A stretch of 64,000 nt of DNA, from positions 20,266,378 through 20,330,377 of the forward strand of contig JAKGHH010000008.1 in NCBI GenBank assembly GCA_022828595.1, read 5' to 3'. A program made the translations under genes and the position numbers. Positions 10,516 to 22,472 of the stretch are shown one piece after another (the first letter of the stretch is position 1; each line of letters opens with the position of its first letter). A model generated the notes under the pieces. It was not told where the DNA came from. It saw only the letters and a list, made by a program, of their open reading frames with translations, and did not search any database. The DNA is from Nelumbo lutea (taxonomy: Eukaryota > Streptophyta > Magnoliopsida > Proteales > Nelumbonaceae).

Positions 10516-11001
10516 GGGAAAGTTCTACTTTAATACCCTAAACTTTGGGGGTAGTATCAAGTTAGTACTCAAATTTTTAAATATGTCATTGCATTACCTA
10601 AACTTTCAAAAAGTGTCAAGTTTGTCTCCGTCATTAACCGATCGTCAGTTATCTGTTGAAAATGTCAAAACTACCATTCAAAAGAAGACATTGTTTATTG
10701 TATTCTAGCTTGAGACTAAACCGGTTGAGGTGTTTGAGATTCTAGACTAATGAAGTCATTGTCTTGTATCATATTTCATGTTTTTTTTCTCTTTTTCATT
10801 GAAAATAACTGGTTCAGTCTCAAGGTAGAAGACAATGAACAGTGTCTTCTTTTGAAGGGTAATTTTGACATTTTTAATAGATTGACGGTCGGTTAACGGC
10901 AGAGACCAACTTAACACTTTTTAAAAGCTTAGGTATTGCAGTGACACGTTTGAAAATTTGGGTACTAATTTGACACTACCCCAAAAGTTTAAGGTACTCC
11001 C
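10516..11001. mobile_element. Mutator-like MITE with long terminal inverted repeats, 486 bp
   Basis: Two arms of about 170 bp are inverted copies; both contain the words CCTAAACTTT (or its variant), TTAACCGA and CAAAAGAAGACA in mirrored order. A perfect 9-bp duplication TAAAATAAA lies at 10507-10515 and 11002-11010. Long TIRs with a 9-bp duplication indicate the Mutator superfamily. There is no coding region. Confidence 0.8.
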
Positions 11002-11282
11002 TAAAATAAAAAAGGTTAAAGGTTAAAACCCCTTCCATCTATCTTGGAGACTATCCACAGATAGGTAGAAGGAAGTGTTCTTTATTTAGTTACCTCAAGG
11101 AAAGAGTTGCAAACAAAGCTTTTGGTTGGAAAAGGAAATTGTATGTCCTCAACGGGGAGGGAAATCTTACTAAAGTCAATTCTAACAGCAATCCCAACTT
11201 AATACATGTCTTGTTTTCTCATGTCAAAAAATATTTGTGATGAAATATTGAAAATCCAAAAAACAATTCTGGTGGGGGAGAT

Positions 11283-11955
11283 ACATTACAAAATAATTGA
11301 CTTTTAGCAATAGTCAAAAACTGTTGTCAAATGTTTTACTTATAATTGAACCGACTATTGTAACAATGCCGTGGTTAAAGATTTTTGGTAACAATCAACT
11401 ATTGTGAAATATCTCTTTTAACAATAGTTGGCACAATTATTAGCATCAATGGTGTTTTCCAACAATCATTTAGAATTGTTGCTGAAAATTTTATTTCAGC
11501 AACAATTAGTTAAAACATTGCCCATATGAATTTTTAGCAACAAATGACTACTTGTTGCCTAATGATACCATAGACAACGATTATAGTTACTGTTGTCAAT
11601 TGTAAATTTGCAACAATTGAACAATTGTTTCTAGTAATCATCTTAGGCAATAACCCTTGCAAATTGTTGTTGAATGTGCGACAATCAAGTAGTTGTTGCC
11701 CTTCCATATACAACAACCATACTAATTGTTGCCAATTGAATGATTGAATGATTGTTTTTTATAAATATTTTAGGCAATAATCCTTGAAAGTTGCTATTGA
11801 ATTAATAACAAACAAGTAATTGTTTTCTTAAAATTCCATACACAACAATCAAGTTAGCCATTACCAATTAAACATTAGCAAAAATTAGATAATTATTTCT
11901 TTTAAATGTTTTCGACAATCCTTACAAACTATTGTTGAATGTGAAGCAAAAAGAA
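11283..11955. repeat. CACTA-like subterminal repeat block (tentative)
   Basis: Dense direct and inverted copies of CAACAATT, GTTGTTG and ATTGTTG interrupt LINE A. No CACTA terminus could be fixed, so the class is a guess. Confidence 0.35.
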
Positions 11956-12699
11956 AATTAGGTGGATTGTTTGGAACCAAATATGAAAAAACAAACTCAA
12001 TGGAGGGTTGGGGATCAGAAACCTGTATGCTTTCAACCTAGCCTTGCTAGCCAAGCTAGCTTAGAGACTTTTCTGGGACTCCACCAACTTGTGGGTGAGA
12101 TCTTTAAAGGCTAAGTACTTTACCAACACCCCCTTCTTGCATGTTAATCTAAAGCCAAGTCCCTCATGGGGTGGAGAGTATCATTAAAGGCAAGGAAGTG
12201 CTTAAGAAAGGGATTGTGTGGAAAGGAAACAAAGGGTCAAACATTGATCCTTGGGAGGACCCCTAGATCCCTGACCTTAAAGGTTTTGAGCCATTTGGTC
12301 CAAGACCTAACCCTTCTATTATCTCTACTATGGCCAAATTAATTTCTAAAATAATAGATGTTGGAATGGTGAGAAAATCAGGAGTACCTTTACTCCTATA
12401 GAAGCTCACAAAATTTTGGAAATTGAGCTTGCTGATGAAGGATGAAAAGACAAATTTTCATGGTACCTAAGCAATAAGGGAATCTTCTCAGTAAAATATG
12501 CTCATTTTTTAGCCTTAGATTTAGTAGATTCTAGTAATTCTACCTCCTCATCTTCAATCAAAGTCTGTTGGAAGCTAATTTAGACCATTCCAGTGGAGCC
12601 TAAGATTAAATAGTTCCTTTGGAGAGCTTGTCTGAAGGCCTTGTACTAGCCAAGAACCTCTCCATAAGGGGAATTGTAACTTCAGCCTTGTGTCAAAGG

Positions 12700-13294
12700 T
12701 AAGGCTGCAACTTAGGTCGGGTTAGCCCAAACCCAATCCTAACCTAACCTGAAAAAGTTAGATTGGGTTGGGTCGGGGGTTGAAATTCAAAAACCCGACT
12801 TTACTTTAGGTTGGGTTAGGGTTAACTCCTCAGCCAATCCGACCCAACCCGAACCCGACTCTATAGTACATATCATATGTAAATAAATCTTATATATATA
12901 TCATACTTTGATTTGTTTAGATGCATGATACTTTTATGTTTTTTGAATATCTTTATTCTTCATCTCCTCTCTATTGTTTCCACCCATAACTTGTTGCCCA
13001 CAAAAGATCTATTATAAGTCATAACTCATAATAAACTAGTCATTTCAAACACTTATTTTTTTTTTGTACTAAAAGAACCAATACAAACATCAAGAAACGA
13101 ATACTAATAAAACATAGGATTAATATATGTAGCAAAAGTTGAGTTAAAATCTAAGATTGGGAAATCCTATGAGATTTTAAGGGATGAGAAGAAGGTTGGG
13201 TTGGGCCCAACTTGATTCAGGTTGGGTTGGGTTGGCGGTTTAGAACTTAGGGTTGGCCTCAACCCGACCTAACCCAGCCCAACTTGTAGCCCTA
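12700..13294. mobile_element. hAT-type MITE with GGGTTGGGTCGGG-rich arms, 595 bp
   Basis: Ends TAAGGCTGCAACTTAGGTCG and GGGCTACAAGTTGGG (as complement) form terminal inverted repeats. The flanks GTCAAAGG (12692-12699) and GTCCAAGG (13295-13302) match at 7 of 8. It interrupts LINE A. Confidence 0.75.
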
Positions 13295-13603
13295 GTCCAA
13301 GGTGTAATACTATGTTGAGTCTGTTACTCATGCTCTCCTCTATGAAAAAACTAGATGTATCTGGTAAGGGTGGTTTAGGAATTAATCCTTCCTCCAACCT
13401 AGAGCAAACACCCTTCTTGAGTTGGTTTTTTATAGTTCTGGAATCCTTTGGGAAAGCTAACCTTGATTCCACTATAGCCATTATTTCTATTTGTCTGTGG
13501 GAATTATGGAGAGATAGGAACCAATTTGATTTTGAAAATGTGGTTTCTAATCTTTCGGTTATGTTATCGTCAATTCACAAATCAACAGTGGAGAGGTCTC
13601 AGC

Positions 13604-14038
13604 TAGACCTGTTCATGGGCCAGGTAGCCCGCACCCCGATCAGGCTTGGACGTGTAATTAGGGTCGCGGGCTTGACCTCGGGCCCAAAACACCAAGCCCA
13701 ATTGTGTGTTGGGTCGGGCTTGGGATTTGCCAAAAAAGCCTGGCCCGATTCATTTATATAATATTTATTATAATATATATATTAATAATTTAATATATAT
13801 ATATACATTTTTTATTTTTTTTCTTTATAATTTCTCTCTTTCTCCAGTCACTTCAACAATGACATAAGCTATATACTTCGGGCTTGGGCCTAGGCCCGGG
13901 CTTCGAGCTTTTTATGAGGGTCAGGCTCAGGCCCAAGTTGTAGGCCCGATGGTCGGGCCGGACTCGGGCTCGGGCCTTAAAAAATCTGCGTATTGCAGAG
14001 TGAAAGCCTAGCTCGAGCCCGGCCTATGAACATGTCTA
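13604..14038. mobile_element. hAT-type MITE with GGGCTCGGGCC-rich arms, 435 bp
   Basis: Left end TAGACCTGTTCATGGGCC is mirrored by the right end GGCCTATGAACATGTCTA. A perfect 8-bp duplication GTCTCAGC flanks it (13596-13603, 14039-14046). It is inserted in LINE A. Confidence 0.9.
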
Positions 14039-14665
14039 GTCTCAGCTTTGGCAAAAGAAATCGAAAAGCTCTTCACAAGTCTTGTAGATTGAAGACTAGC
14101 CCAGGCATGGTTCCCTTGGAGAAAGTCTTTGGAAAGTTAATCTGGATGACTACTTTTTGAGTGGTGGTTCTACATCTTTTTGGAGTTGTTGTTAGAGATG
14201 GTGCTAGTTGTTGTTGAAGAGAAGGCTTTGAATAGTGAACGATTACTCTTCCTCTGCTAGAAACTTAGAAACGATGCCCTAGCTATTGAGTGTCAACTAT
14301 TGAGTGATTTGTTGTTTTAGAATTTGGAGGGAAAAATAATTATATTAAATATCATTATAAATAGGGAAAATTCAATATAGGTACCTTGTACTTTACGTTG
14401 AGTGCTAATTTATTAGTATCTGAACTTTAAAATACGACAATCTAGTACATGAACTTTCATTTCACGACGATTTAGTACATGGCGTTAACCAGTCATTAAG
14501 TGGCATGCAAAAAGACAAAAATTCCCTTCAAGTGTCATCTAATTTTCTTTATCAACCATCCGATAAGACCAAACCGACAGCGCCGCCTATTCATTGTCTT
14601 GCCTCTCCTCACACTTAGCTTTCCTCCTATCCGTCCCTCTAATTTGCTAGTCTAAGAATGTTGCC

Positions 14666-14851
14666 ATGGATTCCTTGCTTGGGTTGCTCCATGAGGATGA
14701 TAAGAGCATCCTAATCGTTGTTGCACAGGGTGTGGTTCCAATTCTTGTTCAGTTACTGGATTCGAGCTCCCTGGAAATAAAGGAGAAATCAGTTTCGACG
14801 ATTTCAAGGATTTTTGTGCAAAAGAACACTTGCAATCCTAAAAGCATTTGA
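14666..14851 (+). pseudogene. Armadillo-repeat protein gene fragment
   Basis: The frame contains AQGVVPILVQLLDSSSLEIK followed by EKSVSTISR, the helix-rich pattern of a plant ARM-repeat (vacuolar protein 8-like) protein. Only about one repeat remains; after ISR the similarity stops and a stop codon follows, as if only one exon piece was copied. It lies between the inverted ends of the Pack-MULE candidate. Confidence 0.6.
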
Positions 14852-15071
14852 GTTTGGGATTCATGGGTTCTAGAGTTACTGCATGATTCTTCATTTTCAT
14901 TATCTTTACTGCTCACCACCTCACCCCCGCCTGAGATTGCCAAAAGCCCCCCATCACCCACCGTACTGTTCTCACCCACTATCCCCACCATAGCATGGCA
15001 AAGAGCGACGTACATTCGTTTAATTTACGTGGTGGGCGCCAAAATCCTAAAACAAGTTGATGAATGTTACC

Positions 15072-15217
15072 AAGCTAATAATCACCACCATATTATAACA
15101 TCATGAAAGGCTTCGTTATGCTAGAGACTAATACATACCTCAAGAAGCTAATAATCACCATTGTATTATAACATCATGAAAGGCTTCGTTATACCAGAGA
15201 CTAATACATATCTGAAG
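15072..15217. repeat. Tandem duplication, 73-bp unit x2
   Basis: Both units contain AAGCTAATAATCACCA, TCATGAAAGGCTTCGTTAT and AGAGACTAATACATA with a few differences. Confidence 0.8.
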
Positions 15218-15387
15218 CCTTCCTTGACACCACTACTCCAATCTTGCTTGTAAATTGTAATACATCAACCTTCCATTGAAGTCATTCTTGATTCCGCAAA
15301 AAGGGACAAAGGTCTCTTCCATCTTGTTTGACAACTCAGTCAACTGGGATACTCTTTCTTCAATGGCTCAGGAGAAGGAAGGGTGAC

Positions 15388-15923
15388 TGTTGGGGACATG
15401 GATGAGCTAGCCATGAGGCCCCTGGCCATTTGTCACAGCTTGGCCATGTCAGCATAGTTCGTTCGGTTTACAACATTGCCATGATCTCGTCGACCATGTC
15501 AGCTACACCCCTCACGGATAAGCCTGCTTAGCGGATAGGGATGGTAAGACAACTCCGCCGATGAGTAGGAATCTACCCCCTATAACCTTGGCGAGGAACT
15601 CTGCCCCGATTTCCCTAGAAACCTACTTCGATCAGGATACAGACCCTCTAGTTATAAAAAGGTACTCCATGCTCAAGGTAAGGGACTCTCTTGACTTCTA
15701 ACACCAAAACTGCTAATTAGCCCAGACCAGCATCCCTATAGCTCAGCCCGACCATCCACCACCTCCTACTGACTTGAGCATCAGAGTACTTACCCGAGGA
15801 TAATTCCTTGGGCCTCTGACTTCTTCCTTGATCGTAGGTCTTGAAGCTTGGCCCCGACCTACCAGTAAGGACTATCTGATTGCCATCCTCAGTTCGTGCA
15901 CTACCTCGGATTGAGCAACATCA
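15388..15923. mobile_element. Solo LTR, 536 bp, probably Gypsy
   Basis: Starts TGTTGGGGAC and ends CAACATCA, flanked by a perfect 5-bp duplication GTGAC (15383-15387, 15924-15928). It contains a TATAAAAAGG promoter-like motif near 15654. No internal region remains, so LTR-LTR recombination is inferred. Orientation is probably plus, from the TATA position. Confidence 0.75.
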
Positions 15924-16603
15924 GTGACATTAGAGGGACTGGCGATCTAATATCTGGATAAATTACATTATTTGAGTATTGCACATAAGGTGAGAAAGTG
16001 CAATTCTAACAAACACTGGACAGAGAAGAGCAGATTTGTATTCATGGAATACAAACAATCATCAAGCCAACAACAGAATTACATAATCCAATCCCACCGA
16101 AAGACCCTAGCTTGTTCTCAACTAGACAAACCAAGCTCGAAGACCCACAAATAGAAGATAGAAAATTTAAAAAGGCAAGAACACTGAATGATTACACACA
16201 AACAAGTTAATCGTTTTGCTTGCATTGAAGTTGTTCTTCAAGACAATGTGAGCACAGGGGAGGTCTAAGAGGAAAGCTCCATATATATAACCTTGAAAAG
16301 GGTTGAAAATGGAACTGTAGGTTTGATGCAGAGAATGCAATGTGGGTCAGAAGGGAATAAAAGGAATCAAGGAAATTTGGTGGCAGTGCCCAATAGAAAA
16401 CACGAATTTAGAAATTAGAAATATAGACCGAGCCCACAAGCTAAAAGGCAAGAAAAAGAAAAATTAAGAGATAAGAACAGAGTAAAAATAAGAGGCTCAA
16501 AGTAAGTAATGGCGATGTCGCAGACCACATACCAGCTCAAGTACTTAGAGAAGGAAAAAAAGAAGAGATAAAGCTGTTAAGTCATTTTTTCTTCGTGCTG
16601 CGG

Positions 16604-16627
16604 AGAGAGAGAGAGAGAGAGAGAGAG
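16604..16627. repeat. (GA)n microsatellite
   Basis: About 24 bases of GA inside the Pack-MULE candidate. Confidence 0.85.
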
Positions 16628-17199
16628 CCAGTCCACAACAAGCTGGCATACACAAACCTTTTTGAGAAATGGAGCAACTTCTCTAGAAGTAGAAAAGCGG
16701 AATCTCTGTTAGTACCCTCCTTCAGGAGGTAGCAGTGGTAGTGGTCTTACACACCACCTTTTGGAGGTGGAAGTGGACTTCCAGGGACAAATCCTCCATC
16801 TTCAACTAGTTCGACATGCCCGATCAACACAATGAAACTAGGGTTGTGCTTGGATGTGCTTGGCGGGTTGGTGTGCGTTGTATTAGAGGACTCAGTGGAA
16901 AATGCTTGCTATCCAATGATTGGAGGTCTACTAGAGCTTGAAGCAATTGTTTGCCTCTCTTTCATTTTCTTGAGAAAGAAGATGATGAACAACTTCTAAG
17001 GGTAATCCTGACATTTTTAAATGTCTTAAATTGCACATGAGGTCACGTGATATACATAACTAACGGTCCATTAACGGTAGGTACTAGGTTGTCGCAAAAT
17101 GAAAGTTTGGGTACTAGATTATCGTGTTTTAAAATTCCGGTGCTAAATTGGCACTCGACCTAAAGTACATGGTACCTATTGGAAGCCATGCCCTTTTTT

Positions 17200-18425
17200 A
17201 GGTGACGCTTGGCAAGTCATTTTAGGAAGATCTTCCAACAACTCAGATGGCCAAAAGATATTGAGCTTTTGGGGTATTGTCTTTAAAGATAAAGGCCATT
17301 TGATAAGCAACTCAGTCTATTGGGCTTTTAAAACACGTTTAGAGGCTATCTATCATGCAAAAGTGCCATAAAGTTTCATTTGAAGCTTCCCAAAATTTAG
17401 TGCTTTAAATTACCTAGGGCTTGCCAATAATATAAAAAAATTGAACCTAAATTATATTCACTAAAAGCTAAAACAACAACCCATTTAGTTCAACGGTTCA
17501 GCTACCTCACTTGTTGTCAAACAGACCATTCATAAAAAGATCATATATTTTCTTACATAAGATGAAGGCAATCTCCACCAACTCGTTGAGAGTTGGAACA
17601 AGAGAAGAAGTGAAGAACAACAAAAGAAAAAAAAGGTTTCATATCTCATTGAGGCACTTCAAAAACCAGAACTAAACAAAATAAAAAATATCAAGTCATT
17701 TACAACTTGGAAATTTGAAAAAAGTCAAATTAAAATATAGACCTTATTACCCACAAAGAAACCCTAAGGGGGTGTTTGTTTTTTGGATTTTGAGAGGGGA
17801 AAAGTTGGTGAATGGGATTGTCAATTCCATTGACCAAGAAACCAATGTTCTTTTTTTTTTTCAGATTTATGTAAGGACCGGGGAAAATTTATTTTGTTGG
17901 GTAAGTGATACCAATCTCCTCGGTGGGTAAATAATTTTTCCATGGATAAATAACTTTCCCACCTAAGAAAAATTGCGGATGAGACAAAAATACCCCTTTT
18001 AATAATGTATTTTTATAGTTAAAATGGTCATTGTCTTATTTAACTAAAAAATAATTACCAAAAGTGAATGGCTTAACATGTAGACTATGCTCTAATTTTA
18101 GATATGATTGAAAATTGAGATCAGTCAATGCCAGATTGGAAACTTGTTTTATGCGGGGCGGGTTGGAAAATGCCAAGATAGAGGATAGAGCCTATACCCA
18201 CAATTTTTTGGGCTAAGCACTTAGACCCCTATTTGAAACTAGATTGAGAATAGTTGAACCCAAGCCGGAAAGGTGTTTCTGTGGGCCTGCTTATCGGGCC
18301 CGGCTGGACAATCAGTTGGTCAGCGACTCCAACGGACCAACCCGGATTATTCCGGGCCGGGTCAGTGGTTGTTGACTCAAAATGGATCGCTTGTAGAGCT
18401 TTGTAGTTTGTAGTTTGTCCACGTT
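17200..18425. other. Intergenic, upstream of the BAG6-like gene
   Basis: No exon or known transposon was recognised. The last part may contain promoter sequence of the downstream gene. Confidence 0.4.
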
Positions 18426-18580
18426 GGATCTGCTCCTAACACCTAGCGCCTGGCGCCTTACAGGCGTCTCACACGCACATCTTATATATTCGGAACATCT
18501 TTGGTTCTTATATTCACGGGAGATGTTTCTAATGCACGGTGGATGTGCATGTGAAGCGCTTATTTGTGAGGAGCAGATCC
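18426..18580. repeat. Foldback element, copy B, next to the BAG6-like first exon
   Basis: Perfect 12-bp inverted ends GGATCTGCTCCT (18426-18437) and AGGAGCAGATCC (18569-18580). Related to copy A at 3935-4097. It lies about 70-200 bases before the inferred transcribed exon and could contribute promoter sequence. Confidence 0.65.
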
Positions 18581-18639
18581 TGTCACCGTATGATATGCCT
18601 CTGGAAAACTTGACCTTCAAATGTAATTGCATCGAACGC

Positions 18640-18797
18640 CTGAAGAGAAAGTTACAAAAACCCATTGCCAGAGAGAGAAAACACAGCGAGAGAGAGAGAG
18701 AAGGAAGGAGAAAAGAAATCATTTCCAGCGCTCCCCCTCTCTCCCTCCCGTCGTTTCTTCCTTCCAAATACGCTCTCATTGATACTGCCCATCTCAG
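18640..18797 (+). other. BAG6: Inferred 5' untranslated exon 1 of the BAG6-like gene
   Basis: Purine-rich (GAGA) then CT-rich sequence typical of a plant 5' UTR ends in CTCAG followed by the donor GTAATC at 18798. Just downstream are a T-rich stretch and AAAACCCTAG (telo-box-like, about 18984), common in first introns of housekeeping genes. The start is approximate. Linkage to exon 2, 27 kb away, is inference: exon 2 begins with an acceptor and its ATG is 24 bases inside, so a separate 5' exon is needed. Confidence 0.5.
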
Positions 18798-21206
18798 GTA
18801 ATCTTGATTTCCCCTTGTTCTTTGTTCAATCGGATTGATCGATCACCTTCTTATTTTATTTCACTTTTTTTTTCATTTATTTGTTTGATTTTCCTGCAAA
18901 TATATCTGCTCCAGTATTATTGGGAGGTGCATGCAATACGGGATTTAGATGCAGGCGTTCGTCTGTGGGGGTTTCTGATTCGGAAAACCCTAGTTTTGTT
19001 ATGGACGTATTGATGTAATCCGTTAAATTCCGAAAAGAAACGTACATTTTAATGAGATTAGAGGAGTTCTAGGGTTTCAATGGGTAGGATTTCAGTTTGG
19101 AACAAGAAAAGTTGCGGAATGGGACGCTGGAATTACTTCAGTATTGGCATGAGGTTTTACCGACTTAAATGAAACTGGAAACTGACAGGTGCATTCTTTG
19201 GTATAAAAATTTAGTCAATACAGACAAAGTGATTGATTTGATAGTCTCTTTTAATTTTAAGTGCTTGAGCTGAAAGGGGGTGCCTTTCTGGGATGGCAGA
19301 AGTATGGTTGATGGAATGCATTGTTCTTGTTAGGAATTAATAGATTGTGTAGGCTGTTTTTTTTTTTTTTTTTTTTATGAATTATGATATAGTGGCACAA
19401 TGCCTATTATTTTTAGGCAGTTTTACATGATTCTGTGACATGGTACCTACTGGCCATATTTTGTTTCCTTAAAGGTGGGATCCAACTTTCAAAAAATTGG
19501 AAATAGATTCCTTATCCTCCTCGAAAAACTTTGCACAAGAAGCTATCTCATGTGCAGCCCTATTTCCTATGATTTTCATATGACTAAACCTCACACAATT
19601 AAAACTAGCACAAATGGAGTCAATGAAGTCCAACAGATGCCTGCATGACCATGCAATAACAGAGCTCGTTCCTGATACATCTTTAAGCACCAGCAAAGCA
19701 TTGGTTTCTACCAAAAAATTGCTAGCTGCACTCTCCCATGCAAAAAGGCCTTTCCAGATTGTCACTAATTCTGATTTCACTACACCATCCTTAATAAAAA
19801 AATTACCCCTTGCAGAAAATGCAGAAGGGCCAGAATCAGTTCTTAGAACACACCTGTAATAACCCTAACCCTCCATTCCAATGCCTCCATCACAATTAAC
19901 TTCAAGGAAATCCCTAGGTGGAGGGCTCCACATAATCTGCTCCTGGATATGAAGAAAAAGACATAAACTTGAGCAAACAAATAATTAGTCTTAGAACTCT
20001 GTTCTTATACTCACCCTTGTATATATAATTCGAGCCTGCCAAATATAATAAACACAAAATATCAACCAAATATATATACTTATATATATATATGTGTATA
20101 TATATGTGTGTATATATATATATATAATTTGAGCCTGCCAAATATAATAAACACAAAATATCAACCAAACATAAACATCTTTCATCTCATTAGAGCTAAT
20201 GTTAAAACAGAATTTTGCTGGAATTGACTTAGTCTTAAACCCCAATAAGAACCAAAATAACATGCCCTAGCAAAAGGACATTACCAAAAACTAAATGAAA
20301 AATGACTCAACTTTTTCACTGCAGGGAAGACACAGGGTCTATGGTCATACCCCCTCTCGCTGGTAAATCAAATTGTTTTTAGAAGCTAAAAACACCTCAT
20401 CACTTATCCAAGAGAAAAGCCTAAACCTTGGAGGAATCTTTAAGTGCTAAATAAGCTTACTAATTCTGAACTCTGAAGGCAAGAGGATCAACCAAGGTGG
20501 CCCTTGAACCAACATTCCAGTTATAAAACCTTTAAACCAACAGAATACCATCCTTAGCCCCATTCCAAATCAACTCATTCTCTTTTGGATTCTTAAACAC
20601 ATGAGTATTCATATGTCCTCAACTACCTTCTCGGGAAATCACTCTGCAAGAATTAATATTTGAAGAATCCAACCTCTCATTCATTAAGCTTTGCACATTC
20701 AAAGTCCTGTGCTCTCTAGCTTGTGGTCCATGAGGGGTGTAAAACCCCAATCCATCATAAATCCGAGGCACAACCCATGGACTCTTCACTGAATCTCTCC
20801 TAATCTGCCATCCAATATGATCTCTAATTAAATTCATTCCCCCTAACAATAGCTTTCCAAGTTTCCAACACAAGGAACCAGACAACCTAACCTTATTGAG
20901 GAAAAACACCATCCTTGTGGTACTTTCATTTAAGTAGCTGAACACATAAAGCCCTATTAGAACCTAAAAATCTCCCTACTAACTTAGCAAAAAGAGCTTT
21001 ATTCATATCCTAGGTCTGTCTAAAACCAAGCTGACCTAGTCTCTTAGGTAAACATAAAGCATTCCAAGCAGTCTATTTAAAATCTACAAAGGAACCATCT
21101 TGCCTCCATTAGAAATCTCTTTGAGACTGGTCATCTCATTATCTATCTTAAAAGGAAGGCTGAAAACAGACATACAATGTATGGGGATTGAATGTATGAT
21201 ATACTT

Positions 21207-21550
21207 GGGGCCCGTTTGGCGTGTCTTTCCACGCGGTCTTTCGGCTGTTTACAAGCTGGGAAGACCGATTTTTGGCTATTTCCGTTTGGCATGCAGAAGA
21301 TCTAGTCGCCAAAAGACGGAACGCTGAAAAGACGCGAAAAGCCCATTTTGGGCTGATTTTGGGAAGCTTCAAATGAAGCTTCTCGCGTCTTTCGCGTTTT
21401 ATTCTTGTGCGATGCGGGAAGACGAATGGAAAGACGCGCTTCTGCGAAACGTGCTTCGGGCTACTCAGATCTTCATGCAAAATCTCAATGCGTCTTTTGA
21501 CTGTCAGAGCTACCAGAAGATCTTCCCAAAAAGACGTGCCAAATGGGCCC
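21207..21550. mobile_element. MITE with GGGCCCGTTTGGC ends, about 344 bp
   Basis: Ends GGGCCCGTTTGGCGTGTCTT and AAGACGTGCCAAATGGGCCC are inverted repeats; internal AAGACG/CGTCTT words give further foldback. Inserted in LINE B. A short CTT may flank it on both sides; superfamily uncertain. Confidence 0.7.
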
Positions 21551-22038
21551 TTAATGAGGAACCATTCTACAAGCCTGTGACAGACTAGTAGCCTTCCAAG
21601 ATAGCAATTTATGTCCAAATGTCTCCAAAAACATAAATGAAGGAACTTTCTGCCTCCTCTACAACAAAGGAATACCTAAATATTTACCATCTAAATCCAA
21701 CTTCCTCATTTTTAACATCCTAAGCACTAATTTTCCATTTCTACAGTGCAACTGCAAATTGCTGCTATATTAGACCAGATTTTTGGAAGTTAATAATCTG
21801 CCCAGACATACTATGAAATAAACCAAGAACATCCAAAATATTACCAGTGGCAACCCTAGAAGCTTTGAAAAAAATAATAATATCATTAGCAAAAAACAAA
21901 GAGACACCGTAGGGGCTCCTTTAACAACCCTTAAATCCTCAATCTTTCTATCAGATTCCATTTTACACGGAAGCCTAGAAAGGCCCTCCATAGCCAAAAT
22001 GAAGAAGTAGGGAAATAAAGGATCTCTTTGCCCAAGAT

Positions 22039-22430
22039 GTTAGAAACCCAGGTCTGGGACAGACCAGCTCATCACAAGGGCTGGCTAACAGAGCTAAGGT
22101 TGCATTTGGTGTTCCTTATTTTAAGGACTTATCTCCTTTTTGCAGTTAAAATTCCCTTGTGAACATTGAGTTTTTAACAGCAAAAAGGAGATAAGTCCTT
22201 AAAATAAGGAATGCCAAATGCAGCCTAAGCCCATTATTTAGCTAGTATATTTGAGAAGAGCATGGGAGAGTGGAGCCATGTCAGCAGGTGGCTGCAACTG
22301 TCTAACAACCTAATGACATGGGAATCAAGACAATGTTAGACTCTGTAACTGATCAATCTGAATGTAACAACTTGATGTAAAGAATCTATAAAAAGGTGAA
22401 GGCAGTAATTAGATTACATGTGAATTCTTT

Positions 22431-22472
<42 letters not shown>

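Larger units (their letters stand above)
11040..14340 (+). pseudogene. LINE A: decayed L1-type LINE remnant (RT thumb to zf-RVT), cut by other elements
   Basis: The sense strand shows RT-thumb-like words (GWKRKL near 11125, then NPNLIHVLF-like) at 11080-11280. After a repeat block it resumes at about 11960 with GLGIRNLYAF-like and LLAKLAWR-like words, a WGWRSIIKG-like segment near 12165, and a zf-RVT-type stretch (KGIFSVKYAHF, CWKLIW) at 12470-12700. After a MITE it continues with LWELWRDRNQFDF at about 13500. Many stops and frameshifts are present. Block 11283-11955 is full of short GTTGTTG/CAACAAT words in both orientations, like the subterminal repeats of a CACTA element, and is probably an insertion. 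Confidence 0.65.
14364..17193. mobile_element. Pack-MULE-like element with long inverted ends and captured gene sequence
   Basis: About 130-160 bp at 14364-14520 and the complement of about 17020-17193 are clearly related. Both contain, in mirrored order, ATAGGTACC, GTACTTTA, GAGTGC(T/C)AATTTA, TCTAGTAC, AACTTTCATTT and GTTAA. Inside are an armadillo-repeat gene fragment (14666-14851), a 73-bp tandem duplication (15072-15217), a nested solo LTR (15388-15923) and unassigned sequence. Long TIRs plus a host-gene fragment suggest a Mutator element that captured genes. No clear 9-bp target duplication was found, and no transposase. Confidence 0.55.

Noticed and set aside
18415..18801. 128-codon frame covering the BAG6-like exon 1
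   Set aside because: Non-conserved; passes through a foldback element and GAGA tract, and a 5' UTR explains the sequence better.
19914..20263. Tyr/Ile-rich minus-strand frames
   Set aside because: Encoded by a TATATA microsatellite with a duplicated flank, no protein.
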